A stretch of 64,000 bases of DNA from CAZRXG01 sp964603985 (GCA_964603985.1 CAZRXG010000010.1:53697-117696); one strand, 5' to 3'. Shown: positions 8,299 through 17,672, counted from the stretch's first letter. The notes: generated by a model not told the origin, from the letters alone. Program-made: numbers and translations.

Positions 8299-9561
8299 TC
8301 AGCGGTCGCAGTCACCGAGCACGATGTCGATGCTGCCGATAATACCGATCAGGTCGGCGAGCATGTACCCCTCGGCGATCCAACCCGTCGATTGCAGGTT
8401 GACGAACGAGGGCGTGCGGAAGTGGATGCGGTAGGGCTTGGGGCCGCCGTCGCTCGCCAGGTAAGCGCCTAACTCGCCGCGCGCCGACTCGATGCGCACG
8501 TACACCTCGCCCTTGGGTGGCCGGAAGCCCTCCGTCCACAGCTTGAAGTGGTGGATCACGGCTTCCATGCTCTGCCCCAATTCGGAGCGCGGCGGCGGAA
8601 CGTACTTGCGGTTGTCGCTGCGGAAGGGGCCGTCGGGCAGGTTGTCAACCGCCTGGCGGATAATACGCAGCGATTGGCGCATCTCCTGGATGCGGATCAG
8701 GTAGCGGTCGTACACGTCGCAGTTTGTGCCGAGCGGGATATCAAACTCGAAGTGGTCGTAGCTGGAGTAGGGATAGGCCTTGCGGACATCGTAGTTCACG
8801 CCTGAGCCGCGCAGCAGGGGGCCGGTCAGCCCCCAGGCGATGGCCGTCTCCGGGTCGATCACGCCGATGTTCTGGGTGCGCGTAATCCAAAGCGGGTTCT
8901 TGTTGAGCAGGCGCTCGTAGTCGTCCAGCTTGGGCGGCAGGTACTCCAGGAAGTCGTGCACCGCCGGTTTGAACTCAGATGTGATGTCGCGCCACAGGCC
9001 GCCGGGCCGGATGTAGCTGCCCATCATCCGGTGCCCGGAGAGGTTCTCGAACATGTCGAGGATGTGCTCGCGGTCGCGGAAGGTGTACAGCATGACGCTG
9101 GTTGCGCCCAGGTCGAGCACGTGCGTGGCCAGCCAGACCAGGTGACTGGCGATGCGCTGCAATTCGGCGACGATCACGCGCACGTACTGGGCGCGCGGCG
9201 GCACGTCAAGCTCGCACAGCTTCTCAATTGCCAGACAGTAGACCAGATTGTTGCCCAGGTTGTTGAGATAGTCCATGCGGTCGGTCATGACCAGGGCTTT
9301 CTCGTAGGTCTTGGCTTCCATGTTCTTCTCGATGCCGGTGTGCAGGAAGCCGATGTCCGGGATCACGTTGAGCAGGGTCTCCCCATCCAGCTCGAGCAGC
9401 AGGCGCAGGACGCCGTGCGTGCTGGGATGCTGCGGCCCCATGTTGAGCAGCACGGTGTCGCCCGTGAAGGCATCCTCGGTGACCAGACCGCGAAGCTGCT
9501 CAAGTGCAAGCTCAACCGTTTTGACATCCGATTCGATTTCCGTTCCGGGAGATAACGTCAT
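8299..9561 (-). CDS. nuoD: NADH-quinone oxidoreductase subunit D
   Basis: This 420-residue subunit is related to [NiFe]-hydrogenase large subunits and shapes the quinone-binding pocket with NuoB. Family stretches are NMGPQHPSTHGVLRLLLEL, GFLHTGIEKNME and RSDNRKYVPPPRSELGQSME, and the C-terminus GIIGSIDIVLGDCDR is canonical. I placed the start at the ATG of MTLSPGTEIES, preceded by GGTGA at suitable spacing. A GTG 18 nt upstream is an alternative. A 109-nt spacer separates it from nuoC and includes the inverted repeat CCAGCCG (9586-9592)/CGGCTGG (9611-9617). Confidence 0.96.
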   Translation of the reverse strand: MTLSPGTEIESDVKTVELALEQLRGLVTEDAFTGDTVLLNMGPQHPSTHGVLRLLLELDGETLLNVIPDIGFLHTGIEKNMEAKTYEKALVMTDRMDYLNNLGNNLVYCLAIEKLCELDVPPRAQYVRVIVAELQRIASHLVWLATHVLDLGATSVMLYTFRDREHILDMFENLSGHRMMGSYIRPGGLWRDITSEFKPAVHDFLEYLPPKLDDYERLLNKNPLWITRTQNIGVIDPETAIAWGLTGPLLRGSGVNYDVRKAYPYSSYDHFEFDIPLGTNCDVYDRYLIRIQEMRQSLRIIRQAVDNLPDGPFRSDNRKYVPPPRSELGQSMEAVIHHFKLWTEGFRPPKGEVYVRIESARGELGAYLASDGGPKPYRIHFRTPSFVNLQSTGWIAEGYMLADLIGIIGSIDIVLGDCDR

Positions 9562-9688
9562 GGCTTCACCCTGATTCACATAAAACCAGCCGCCGGGCTT
9601 GGCGCGGCCCCGGCTGGCAGAAAACCTCCGGCGCGTGTGCGGCGGTCTCGCCTGTCGGCAGGACGAGCGCCCTTAAGGACGAGCGCGC

Positions 9689-10207
9689 TTACTCCTTCGG
9701 GTGCGGCTTCTGGGACTGCACGCGCTCGTAGTTGAAGGAGAATTGGACCTCCTCGTAGCCGAGCGGGTAGTCTTTCCGCAGCGGGTGTCCCGTCCAGTCG
9801 AAGGGCAGCAGAATACGCCGCGGGTCGGGATGTCCCTCGAACTTCACGCCGAACATGTCCCACACCTCGCGCTCCTGCCAGTTGGCCGCCGGGTAGACGC
9901 CGGTCAGGCTGGGGACGCTTTCGCCCTCCGAGACGTAGACCTTCAGGCGAAGGGTGTGGCGGAGCGGCAGCGAGTTCAGCACGTAGCTGATGGCGAAGCG
10001 AGGCTCGTCCGGCCAGTAGTCGATACCGCCCAGGTCGGAGAGCATGTTGAACCGCAGGCCCTCCGTGTCACGGCAGAAAGCGGCCACCTCGACAATCGAC
10101 GCGGGTTCCACCACCACCGTGACCTCGCCTCGAAATGTGATGACTTCTTTCACCGCTTCCGGGAACTGCTTCTCGAGAGTCGTGGCTATTTCGGCTAGAT
10201 CGCCCAT
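9689..10207 (-). CDS. nuoC: NADH-quinone oxidoreductase subunit C
   Basis: This 172-residue, 30-kDa-type subunit belongs to the peripheral arm of complex I. It carries the family signature ANWQEREVWDMFGVKFEGHP followed by DPRRILLPFDWTGHPLRKDY. It is a separate gene and not fused to nuoD. The start ATG lies 94 nt after nuoB, and a Lys/Gln-rich tail follows the signature. Identification is secure. Confidence 0.96.
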   Translation of the reverse strand: MGDLAEIATTLEKQFPEAVKEVITFRGEVTVVVEPASIVEVAAFCRDTEGLRFNMLSDLGGIDYWPDEPRFAISYVLNSLPLRHTLRLKVYVSEGESVPSLTGVYPAANWQEREVWDMFGVKFEGHPDPRRILLPFDWTGHPLRKDYPLGYEEVQFSFNYERVQSQKPHPKE

Positions 10208-10301
10208 GTGAGTATCCGGTTGTAGGTTGCTTATCAGCCCCGCCAGGAGACCGCCGCGCTGTGAGCGTGGGCGGCTTCTCGGCTGGAGGGACGGCCTTCG
10301 G

Positions 10302-10774
<473 letters not shown>

Positions 10775-10784
<10 letters not shown>

Positions 10785-11134
10785 TCCAGTGCACCTTTCT
10801 TCCACGCATATACCAGTCCAATAGCCAGGATAATGACGAAGTCGGCGACGACTACCAGGCCGTACAACCCCAGCCGTCTGACAATGACGGCGTAGGGGAG
10901 CAGGAAGATAACCTCGATGTCGAACAGAATGAAGAGCACGGCGATCAGGTAAAACTTCACCGGCAGGCGGCGCACCGCCCTCCCGATAGGAGCCATACCT
11001 GATTCGTAGGGAGCACGCTTTTTCCTGGTTGGGCGACGCGGCCCCAGGATGGTTGAAGAGAAAACAACGATCAGGGCCAGAATCGTGGATAGCACGACGA
11101 GAATAGCGATGGGTATATACTGTTCGATGAGCAA
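10775..11134 (-). CDS. nuoA: NADH-quinone oxidoreductase subunit A
   Basis: This 119-residue, three-helix membrane subunit is the first gene of the nuo operon. The loop after helix 1 contains APYESGMAPIG and the second helix LFILFDIEVIFLLPYA with conserved acidic residues, both NuoA/ND3 hallmarks. The operon promoter should lie in the divergent 11135-11389 interval, where a gtttgt-tgtg-acaaac inverted repeat (11173-11188) is seen. I could not fix a convincing -35/-10 pair for this strand. Confidence 0.96.
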
Positions 11135-11307
11135 GTGAGGTTCCCCCCAACAATTGCGACAATGTAAGTCCGGTTTGTTGTGACAAACGCCACAAACATG
11201 TTATCACAATCTGCTGCTTCTTTCAATAGAATCGGGCGGTGCGCAGCCGCACGGCACTCTGGGAGAATGTGGAGTATAAATAGTGCGTAAGAACCGTTTT
11301 GCGCCGG

Positions 11308-11345
11308 TTGACACCCCCCTGAGCGCAAGGTTAGAATCAGGGGGG
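11308..11345 (+). promoter_or_regulatory. Sigma70-type promoter of the dnaJ-like gene with overlapping 9-bp palindrome
   Basis: A -35 box TTGACA (11308-11313) and a -10 box TAGAAT (11332-11337) are separated by 18 nt and lie 52 nt before the ATG at 11390. The interval is overlaid by a perfect inverted repeat, CCCCCCTGA (11314-11322) and TCAGGGGGG (11337-11345). One arm directly follows the -35 and the other begins at the last base of the -10. That placement fits an operator, but no known heat-shock element (CIRCE) is present. Confidence 0.65.
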
Positions 11346-11389
11346 AGAGTGGCAGGGTTGGAGAATCGAATAGCGATTGATGACGGTGT

Positions 11390-12319
11390 ATGGACTATAA
11401 AGATTATTACAAGATATTAGGTGTCTCGCCGGACGCCACCGAGAAAGAGATTAAGAAAGCCTACCGGGCGCTGGCACGCGAGCACCACCCGGACATGAAT
11501 CCCGACGACCCCGGTGCGGAGGAGCGCTTCAAGGAGATCAACGAGGCCCACGAGGTGCTCATCGACCCACAGAAGCGGGCCAAGTACGACCGGCTGCGGC
11601 AGAATTACCAGCAGTGGCAGCGCACGGGCGGGCGTCCGGGCGGTTTCGACTGGTCGCCCTGGATGAATGGCGTGCGCGTCGAGTACACCGACGCCGGTGA
11701 TCTGTTCTCCGATTTCTTCCAGGCCATCTTTGGGGGGATGCCGTTTGGCTCCACGCGGGGGCAGAGTGGCGGCGTCAGCCTGGATGACCTGTTTGGTGGG
11801 GTGAGGGGTGTGGGACGGCGCAGCTACGATATCGAGACCCAGATCGAGATCACGCTTGAGGAAGCCTATCACGGCACGACTCGCCTGCTGTCCAAGGACG
11901 GGCGGCGCCTGCAGGTGAAGATCCCGCGCGGGGCGAAGACCGGCACCCGGGTGCGCATTGCCGGTGAGGGCAACAGCGAGCGCGGTGACCTGTATCTCAA
12001 GGTGATCGTGTTGGACGATCCGCGTTTCAAGCGGGACGGCGACGATCTCTACCACGACGTTACCATCGACCTGTACACGGCCGTGCTGGGGGGTGAGATC
12101 CAGATCTCGACCATGGTCGGCAAGGTGACGCTCAAGATCAACCCCGGCACACAGCCCGACCAACTGATCCGGCTGCGCGGCAGGGGCATGCCCAATCTGC
12201 GCCACCCCGACACGTTTGGCGACCTGTACGTGCGCGTCGGCGTGGACATCCCCACGGATTTGAGCGCAAAAGAGCGTGCGTTGTTCAAAGAACTGGCAAG
12301 CATGCGCGGCCATCGATAG
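11390..12319 (+). CDS. DnaJ-family co-chaperone, CbpA-like (no zinc finger)
   Basis: This 309-residue J-domain protein stimulates DnaK-type Hsp70 ATPase and delivers substrates. The J domain occupies residues 1-70 with the HPD motif at 33-35. A Gly/Phe-rich linker follows, then two beta-barrel substrate-binding domains (EIEITLEEAYHGTTRLL, then VTIDLYTAVLGGEI). The CxxCxGxG zinc-finger repeats of true DnaJ are absent, so this is a type II/CbpA-like member. It is transcribed divergently from nuo and lies 75 nt upstream of an HtrA-like protease, which suggests a protein-quality-control pair. Confidence 0.93.
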   Translation: MDYKDYYKILGVSPDATEKEIKKAYRALAREHHPDMNPDDPGAEERFKEINEAHEVLIDPQKRAKYDRLRQNYQQWQRTGGRPGGFDWSPWMNGVRVEYTDAGDLFSDFFQAIFGGMPFGSTRGQSGGVSLDDLFGGVRGVGRRSYDIETQIEITLEEAYHGTTRLLSKDGRRLQVKIPRGAKTGTRVRIAGEGNSERGDLYLKVIVLDDPRFKRDGDDLYHDVTIDLYTAVLGGEIQISTMVGKVTLKINPGTQPDQLIRLRGRGMPNLRHPDTFGDLYVRVGVDIPTDLSAKERALFKELASMRGHR

Positions 12320-12394
12320 ACTCGAATCACAACAGGCTGCGTCAAGAGGGCCGGGAACATCTCGCTCTTTTGATTCTTTTAAGGATAGGAGATC

Positions 12395-13609
12395 GTGAAG
12401 AGGCAAATAAACAAGCGTGTCAGATGGATTATGTTGGCAGGTGGGATGCTGGCGCTCACCAGCCTGGCCTGTACGGTGGCCCTGTTTGATACACCCGGCA
12501 GCACGCCGCCGCCCGCAGCCGTTGTTGCTACACCGCGGGGCGGCCAGGCGCAGGAGAGTCTGTCGACGCCCCTGCCCGAAGACGTGGTGCTTGAGGCGGA
12601 CGCCGAAGAGCTGCTGCTGATCAACGTCTACGAGCGCGTCAACCCGGCGGTGGTCAACATCGATGTCAGCGCCGAAGTCGAAGAGGGCGAGCTGGCCGAA
12701 TTTGGCAGCGGCTCCGGCTTTGTGCTGGATACCGAGGGACACATCGTCACCAATTACCACGTCGTCGCCGAAGCCGACGAGGTGCGGGTGACCTTCAGCG
12801 ATGGCATGGTGCTGGTCGCCGAGGTGCTCGGCACCGACCCCTTCGCCGACCTGTCTGCCCTCAAGGTGACGCCGCCGGAGGGCTACGATCTGGTGCCCGT
12901 CGAGCTGGGCGATTCGGATACCCTCAAGGTGGGGCAGCGTGTGATCGCCATCGGCAACCCCTTCGGGCTGTCCGGCTCGATGACGGTCGGCATCGTCAGC
13001 GGCGTTGGCCGCACCCTGCCCAGCGGTGTCGTGACCCAGACGGGCCTCTTCAGCAACCCGTTGATCATCCAGACCGATGCCGCCATCAACCCCGGCAACT
13101 CCGGCGGCCCCCTGCTCGATTCGCACGGGCGCGTGATCGGGGTGAACGTTGCCATTCGCAGCACCAGCGGTCTCAATACGGGGATCGGCTTCGCCGTCCC
13201 GGTCAACACCGTCAAGCGCATCGTGCCGCAGCTTATCGAGAACGGCAGGGCCGAGTACCCTTACCTCGGCATTTCAACCCAGTCGGGCGTCTCGCTGGTC
13301 GAGCTGGCCGAGGAGTTTGACCTGCCCGTCCGGGAGGGCGTGCTGATCGCCAACGTGACCCCCGGCAGCGGCGCGGCGGAGGCCGGGCTGCGCGGCGGCG
13401 AGCGGATGGTCAGCTTCCGGGGGGGCGAGATCGCGCTCGGCGGTGACATCATCATCGCCATAGACGGCGTGCCTATGAATAACTTCGACGAACTGCTGGG
13501 CTATCTGGTGAGCAACACCGAGGTGGGACAGGAGATCATCGTCACGATTGTGCGCGACGGCAAGACACTCGACGTGCCGGTCACGCTCACGGCCCGCCCT
13601 GATAGCTGA
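12395..13609 (+). CDS. HtrA/DegP-like serine protease with PDZ domain, predicted lipoprotein
   Basis: This 404-residue trypsin-like protease probably degrades or refolds damaged proteins outside the cytoplasmic membrane. The N-terminus is a lipoprotein signal with Cys26 in LTSLAC. A Thr/Pro-rich linker follows, then the protease domain with His122 (TNYHVV), Asp152 (DPFADLSAL) and Ser236 (NPGNSGGPLLD). One PDZ domain covers about residues 290-400. The start is a GTG at 12395 preceded by aaggataggag. Being 75 nt behind the dnaJ-like gene, it may be co-transcribed. Family DegP/HtrA is secure; the exact orthologue is not. Confidence 0.93.
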   Translation: MKRQINKRVRWIMLAGGMLALTSLACTVALFDTPGSTPPPAAVVATPRGGQAQESLSTPLPEDVVLEADAEELLLINVYERVNPAVVNIDVSAEVEEGELAEFGSGSGFVLDTEGHIVTNYHVVAEADEVRVTFSDGMVLVAEVLGTDPFADLSALKVTPPEGYDLVPVELGDSDTLKVGQRVIAIGNPFGLSGSMTVGIVSGVGRTLPSGVVTQTGLFSNPLIIQTDAAINPGNSGGPLLDSHGRVIGVNVAIRSTSGLNTGIGFAVPVNTVKRIVPQLIENGRAEYPYLGISTQSGVSLVELAEEFDLPVREGVLIANVTPGSGAAEAGLRGGERMVSFRGGEIALGGDIIIAIDGVPMNNFDELLGYLVSNTEVGQEIIVTIVRDGKTLDVPVTLTARPDS

Positions 13610-14051
13610 TCGCGAACCGTTTCTGAGACAAAAAACCGGCTTCACTCCATTTCCAGGAAGCCCCCACCTTTGGTGGGGGAGGAATGGCCGGAGCCGAAGG
13701 CTCCGCAGGGCGAAGCCCTGATGGAGTGTCCAAGCAAACCGGTTCCCGAAGGGACAAAATCCCGGAGAAACCACTACCTTTGGTAGTGGTTAGGGATTTT
13801 GAGGTTTGCCGTTCACCGGCGACCTGGCTTCCACCTGCCTCCTGAACCGATCCTGCTGCGTTTCGGGTAGAGACGGCGAAAAACCCGGTTACAATTCCAG
13901 GGGGTGACCGGCGCATGATCTAGCAGCCCATGTCTCTCACCATTCCAATTTTATACGTCTGTGCCGGGGAGTGGCCCGGCGGGTGGCTCATCTCAGCCGG
14001 GTGAAGGCTCCGGGTCTCGGTAGAGTGACGCTTAATAAGGAGTGTGCTCCA
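13610..14051. other. Intergenic region between protease and baeRF genes: palindrome cluster and possible -10
   Basis: No coding region is supported in these 442 nt. The left half (13631-13800) is a dense set of palindromes, described separately. The right half contains a possible -10 TACAAT (13890-13895) without a clear -35. An aaggag Shine-Dalgarno (13 nt before the ATG at 14052, counted from the motif's end to the start) probably serves the downstream gene. A terminator for the protease gene could be formed by the first hairpin, though it lacks a T run. Confidence 0.6.
13631..13800. repeat. Cluster of nested palindromes with TTT/GAA triloops
   Basis: Five consecutive hairpins are read directly. 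CCCCCACC/GGTGGGGG has loop TTT (13661-13679). CGGAGCC/GGCTCCG has loop GAA (13689-13705). CAGGGC/GCCCTG has loop GAA (13706-13720). TCCC/GGGA has loop GAA (near 13744-13754). AACCACTACC/GGTAGTGGTT has loop TTT (13769-13791) and is enclosed by AAAATCCC (13756-13763) and GGGATTTT (13793-13800). The first three also sit inside ACTCCAT (13644-13650)/ATGGAGT (13721-13727), giving a multibranched fold. It may be a structured RNA, a REP-like element or a complex terminator. Confidence 0.75.
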
Positions 14052-15161
14052 ATGTTTGATCGCAAGGATCTTGAAGCGCTCGCAGCCTATCAAGGCGAAC
14101 ACCCTGTCCTCAGCCTGTATCTGCACCTCGACCCGCGCCTGCGCGGCACGCCGGATGCCTACCGTGCGCGCCTGAAGGGTTTGCTCAAGACCGTTGGGGA
14201 GCAGGCCCCTGCCGAAGACGTGGCCGCCGTTGAGGATTATTTTGAGAAGGAATTTGATTGGATGGGGCGCGGGGTGGCCCTCTTCTCCAGCCAGAGCGGC
14301 GACCTGTGGCGCGTCGAGCAGTTCGAGGTGCCGGTTCGCAGCTACGTGTACCTGGGGCAGAAGCCTTTCATCACGCCGTTGGCCGACCTGCTTGACACGT
14401 ATGGCTCGTACAGCGTGGCGTTGGTCGAGCGGCAGACCTGCCGCATGCTGCACGTCCACCTGGGGGAGCTGGTCGCGCAGGAGAAGGTCGAGGGCGAGGA
14501 TGTCAAGCGTCTGAAGGGCGGCGGGGGGGCAGGGGGGGCAGGGCGGCGGGGCGGCGACGACCTGAGCGGGTACGGGCTTGAGGTCGTGCGAGGCAACCTC
14601 AAGACCTTCGCCGAGGCGCTGGATGCCTTCTGCGCGCGTTACCGCGCCGAGCACCTGCTGCTGGGCGGCTCCGAGGCGACGGTATCTCAATTCAAGGGGA
14701 TGCTGAACCAGCCCTGCCAGGGTTGGCTGACGGGCACCTTCTCGATTGCACGTGAGGCAGGCGACGCCGAGATCCTTGAGCGCTCATTGGAGGTCATCCA
14801 GGCCAACCAGAAAGCCTATCAGGACGATCTGGTCGACAGGATCAAGGCCCTCGACGCCATGCAGTCCACCGGCGTGACGGGGGCCGAGAAAACCCTGGAG
14901 GCGAGCCACGCCGGGCGGGTGCAGACGCTCGCTCTGGTCGAGGGCTTCCAGGCATCCGGCTACCGCTGCCGTAGCTGCGGCTACGCCACCACCGGTCAGG
15001 CCGAGGCATGTCCCTTCTGCCAGGAAGCGCTCGAAGCGAAGGACAACATCGCCGAGCACGCCATCCGGCAGGTGATCGACCAGGGCGGCGAGGTCGAGTT
15101 CCTGGACAGCGATTCGGCGCTGGTGGCGGTGGGCGGGATAGGGGCCTTGCTGCGTTATTAG
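14052..15161 (+). CDS. baeRF-type protein (bacterial relative of archaeo-eukaryotic release factor)
   Basis: This 369-residue protein resembles the baeRF/VLRF families related to eRF1 and Vms1, which are thought to act on peptidyl-tRNA in stalled ribosomes. The N-terminal part (GEHPVLSLYLHLDPR) and central domain (YSVALVERQTCRMLHVH) match that fold. At the position of the release-factor GGQ loop there is a Gly-rich loop, residues 156-168, with no Gln. A zinc ribbon has Cys306, Cys309, Cys320 and Cys323, followed by a C-terminal L7Ae-like tail (IDQGGEVEFLDSD). The ATG at 14052 is preceded by aaggag. A terminator follows at 15216-15257. Confidence 0.8.
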   Translation: MFDRKDLEALAAYQGEHPVLSLYLHLDPRLRGTPDAYRARLKGLLKTVGEQAPAEDVAAVEDYFEKEFDWMGRGVALFSSQSGDLWRVEQFEVPVRSYVYLGQKPFITPLADLLDTYGSYSVALVERQTCRMLHVHLGELVAQEKVEGEDVKRLKGGGGAGGAGRRGGDDLSGYGLEVVRGNLKTFAEALDAFCARYRAEHLLLGGSEATVSQFKGMLNQPCQGWLTGTFSIAREAGDAEILERSLEVIQANQKAYQDDLVDRIKALDAMQSTGVTGAEKTLEASHAGRVQTLALVEGFQASGYRCRSCGYATTGQAEACPFCQEALEAKDNIAEHAIRQVIDQGGEVEFLDSDSALVAVGGIGALLRY

Positions 15162-15198
15162 GTTTTGACGCCCGTCAGTAGGTTTTGACGGCCGTTAG
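15159..15198. repeat. Tandem 20-bp direct repeat
   Basis: Two adjacent copies of TAGGTTTTGACGsCCGTyAG occupy 15159-15178 and 15179-15198 and differ at two positions. The first copy begins with the stop codon of the baeRF gene. It is probably a local duplication; no function is evident. Confidence 0.8.
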
Positions 15199-15215
15199 CA
15201 GGTGGTGTTACACTG

Positions 15216-15257
15216 CCGGGGCCTCGCAGAGACGAAGAGGCCCCGGCGGCATTTTTT
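15216..15257 (+). terminator. Rho-independent terminator of the baeRF gene
   Basis: The stem arm CCGGGGCCTC (15216-15225) pairs with GAGGCCCCGG (15237-15246) around an 11-nt loop. It is followed within 5 nt by a run of six T (15252-15257). It ends the baeRF transcript 55 nt after its stop codon and just before the next gene. Confidence 0.85.
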
Positions 15258-15278
15258 AGGAGCGCAGGCGTACCCTCG

Positions 15279-17672
15279 ATGGCTGAAACGTCACCCGGCC
15301 CCCGCTTTGGACACTTCGTGCTGGCAGCCCTGCTGCTCGCCGTGATGTTCGGGCTGGCGGTCGGCAGCTGCCTGGACAAGTCCCCCACCTTCGACGAGGG
15401 CTTCTACATCGCGCGCGGCTGGGCCTTCCTGCGCACGGGCCGCCTGCTGCCGCTCGGCCATCCCCCTTTCACCAACCTGCTGAACGGCCTGGGCGTGCTG
15501 CTTGAGCCTGGCCTCCCCGACCCGACTACCCTCGACGGCTGGGACGAGAACGAAGCCGAGTCGTTCAGCAAAGATCTGCTGTGGAACCGGGGCGTTAACA
15601 CGGATCGGATCGTCTTTCTGGCCCGCCTGCCGGTCGTCTGGCTGGGGCTGCTGCTGGGGGCAGTCGTGTGGCGCTGGGCGCGCGAGGATTACGGGCGCTG
15701 GGGCGCGGCGCTGGCGCTGGCGCTGTACGCCTTCTCCCCGAACGTGCTTGCCCACACCCGCCTGGCGACCACCGACCTGGGGGTGGGGGCCTTCTACGTG
15801 ATGGCGCTCTACGCCTGGACGCGCTTCCTGCACCGGCGGACGGCGCGCTGGCTGGTCACCGGCGGCGTGATGTTCGGGCTGGCACAGGCGTCGAAGTACT
15901 CGGCCCTGCTCCTGATCCCCACCCTGGGCGTGATGACGCTCTGGTACGCCTGGCGGCGCGGCGCACTCGTGCTCAAGGGCACCGGCTGGCCGAGCCGGGT
16001 CTTTGCGCGGTTGGCGGGTTGGCCGCTCGGCTGGCTGTGGACCTCGCTGGCGAGCCTGTTCCTGATGGGACTGGTCGGGCTGGTGGCCCTGTGGGCATCC
16101 TACCTGTTTATGCCCCGTCCCTACCCGCTCGGTGCCTACGTCGCCGAGTTCCGCCACTTCCTGGGCCTGGCCGCCGAGGGGCACCGCGCCTACCTCATGG
16201 AGCGCTTCTCGCAGTCCGGCTGGTGGTACTACCACCCCTTCACCCTGGTCGCCAAGCTGCCCCTGCCGACCCTGCTGCTGCTGGCGCTCGCCCTCACCCT
16301 GTCCGTCGCGCGCGGGGTGCGCCCCCGCGAGTGGGAGATCGCCTTCCCCGCGCTGGCCTACCTGGACGCGTCGATGTTCGGCTCGCTCAACGTCGGGATT
16401 CGCTATCTGCTGCCCATCCTGCCGCTGATGTTCATCTTCACCGCCCGGCTGGCCTCCGGCTCCTTCCGCCCCACCCGGCTGCGATTGGCCGTCGCCGGTG
16501 TTCTGCTGACCGGCGTGGTCGCCGCCAACCTGTCGATCTACCCTCACTACCTGGCTTTCTTCAACCTGGCTTTCGGCGGGCCGGACAACGGCTACCGGCT
16601 GCTCATCGACTCAAACCTGGACTGGGGCCAGGATCTGCCGGGGCTGGCCGACTATCTCCAGGAGCGCGGCGCGGATCGGGTGTACCTCAGCTACTTCGGG
16701 CAGGCCGACCCGGCGTACTACGGCATCGACGCCATTCTCCTGCCCGCCTGGCCTCCGCCCCCACCCGACCCGGATCGGCCCGACTTCCACCCCATGAACC
16801 CCGCGCCCGGCCTGTACGCCATCAGCGCCTCCAATCTGGTGGGCGTCCAACTTTACGAGCCGGACAGCTTCGGCTACTTCCGCGCCGGGGAACCGGTCGC
16901 CCGCATCGGGCACAGCATCTTCATCTACGAGGTGCCCGCGCCCGAAGCGTCTCCGACCTGGTTCGCGCAGTGCGCCGTCCCGGATGTGTTGGGAGGCTGG
17001 AGCGTCCCGCCCTCGGAGAGCGAGGCCGCCATCGCCCGGCTGACCGGCCTGTCCGGCCTGGAGCACGTCTATTTCAACTGCCAGCAGAGTCTTTTCTTCC
17101 GCCAGGAGCCGGGCTGGCTGCTCCTGCCCGCCGGGATCGAGCCGCTGGCCGATCCGGGCGACCCGGACTACCTCGCCCGCCACGACGACGGAACGCCGCG
17201 CTACACCGTCTGGCTGGCCGACCGGTCGCCTGAGCCGCCCCACTCCACCATCGAGTCCCCCTCAGCGCCGCTCCCCCTCTCAATTGCCGGGCACCTTGAT
17301 CTGCTGGGCTACGAGGTCAGTGCGGTCGAGGTGGCCCCCGGCGATACGCTGACCCTCACCGTGTGGTGGCGCGTCGATGAGCCGCCCCCGCCGCCGGTCT
17401 CGATCTTCGCCCACCTGCTGGCCGCCGACGGCTCCCTGTTCCAGGCGGGCGACGCGCTGGGCGTCCCCGCCGAGGACTGGCGGCCCGGTATGATGCTCGT
17501 CCAGGCGCACCACTTCACCATCGGGGAGGACGCCGCGCCGGGCGATTACGCGCTGGCGGTCGGCCTGTACCGGCTGGATACCGGCCAACGCTACCCCGTT
17601 GCGAGTCTGGGGGGAGAGGGTGTGGATCGCATCGTGCTGCGCAGCGTGCGGGTCACCGCGCCGGGGCGCTGA
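15279..17672 (+). CDS. GT-C membrane glycosyltransferase with C-terminal beta-sandwich domain
   Basis: This 797-residue polytopic protein looks like a dolichyl/undecaprenyl-phosphate-sugar-dependent glycosyltransferase of the GT39/ArnT (GT-C) type. The first extracytoplasmic loop has the acidic motif KSPTFDEGFYIARG followed by LPLGHPPF. About ten further helices follow. Residues from about 430 on form a soluble part (SNLDWGQDLPGLADYLQERG). The last 110 residues (LTLTVWWRVDEPPPPPVSIF to the end) look like a beta-sandwich domain that recurs in the GT at 39822. The acceptor is unknown. The gene is convergent with the metallophosphoesterase, with 8 nt between stops. Confidence 0.88.
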   Translation: MAETSPGPRFGHFVLAALLLAVMFGLAVGSCLDKSPTFDEGFYIARGWAFLRTGRLLPLGHPPFTNLLNGLGVLLEPGLPDPTTLDGWDENEAESFSKDLLWNRGVNTDRIVFLARLPVVWLGLLLGAVVWRWAREDYGRWGAALALALYAFSPNVLAHTRLATTDLGVGAFYVMALYAWTRFLHRRTARWLVTGGVMFGLAQASKYSALLLIPTLGVMTLWYAWRRGALVLKGTGWPSRVFARLAGWPLGWLWTSLASLFLMGLVGLVALWASYLFMPRPYPLGAYVAEFRHFLGLAAEGHRAYLMERFSQSGWWYYHPFTLVAKLPLPTLLLLALALTLSVARGVRPREWEIAFPALAYLDASMFGSLNVGIRYLLPILPLMFIFTARLASGSFRPTRLRLAVAGVLLTGVVAANLSIYPHYLAFFNLAFGGPDNGYRLLIDSNLDWGQDLPGLADYLQERGADRVYLSYFGQADPAYYGIDAILLPAWPPPPPDPDRPDFHPMNPAPGLYAISASNLVGVQLYEPDSFGYFRAGEPVARIGHSIFIYEVPAPEASPTWFAQCAVPDVLGGWSVPPSESEAAIARLTGLSGLEHVYFNCQQSLFFRQEPGWLLLPAGIEPLADPGDPDYLARHDDGTPRYTVWLADRSPEPPHSTIESPSAPLPLSIAGHLDLLGYEVSAVEVAPGDTLTLTVWWRVDEPPPPPVSIFAHLLAADGSLFQAGDALGVPAEDWRPGMMLVQAHHFTIGEDAAPGDYALAVGLYRLDTGQRYPVASLGGEGVDRIVLRSVRVTAPGR

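Noticed and set aside
11135..11389. A CIRCE/HrcA heat-shock element before the dnaJ-like gene
   Set aside because: The TTAGCACTC-N9-GAGTGCTAA motif is absent; the palindrome there is unrelated.
11417..13126. 569-codon minus-strand frame opposite the dnaJ-like and protease genes
   Set aside because: It spans two well-supported genes and their spacer and has antisense-type composition; no motif is seen.
13274..13774. 166-codon minus-strand frame covering the palindrome cluster
   Set aside because: It combines antisense of the protease gene with the palindromes; no independent support for translation.
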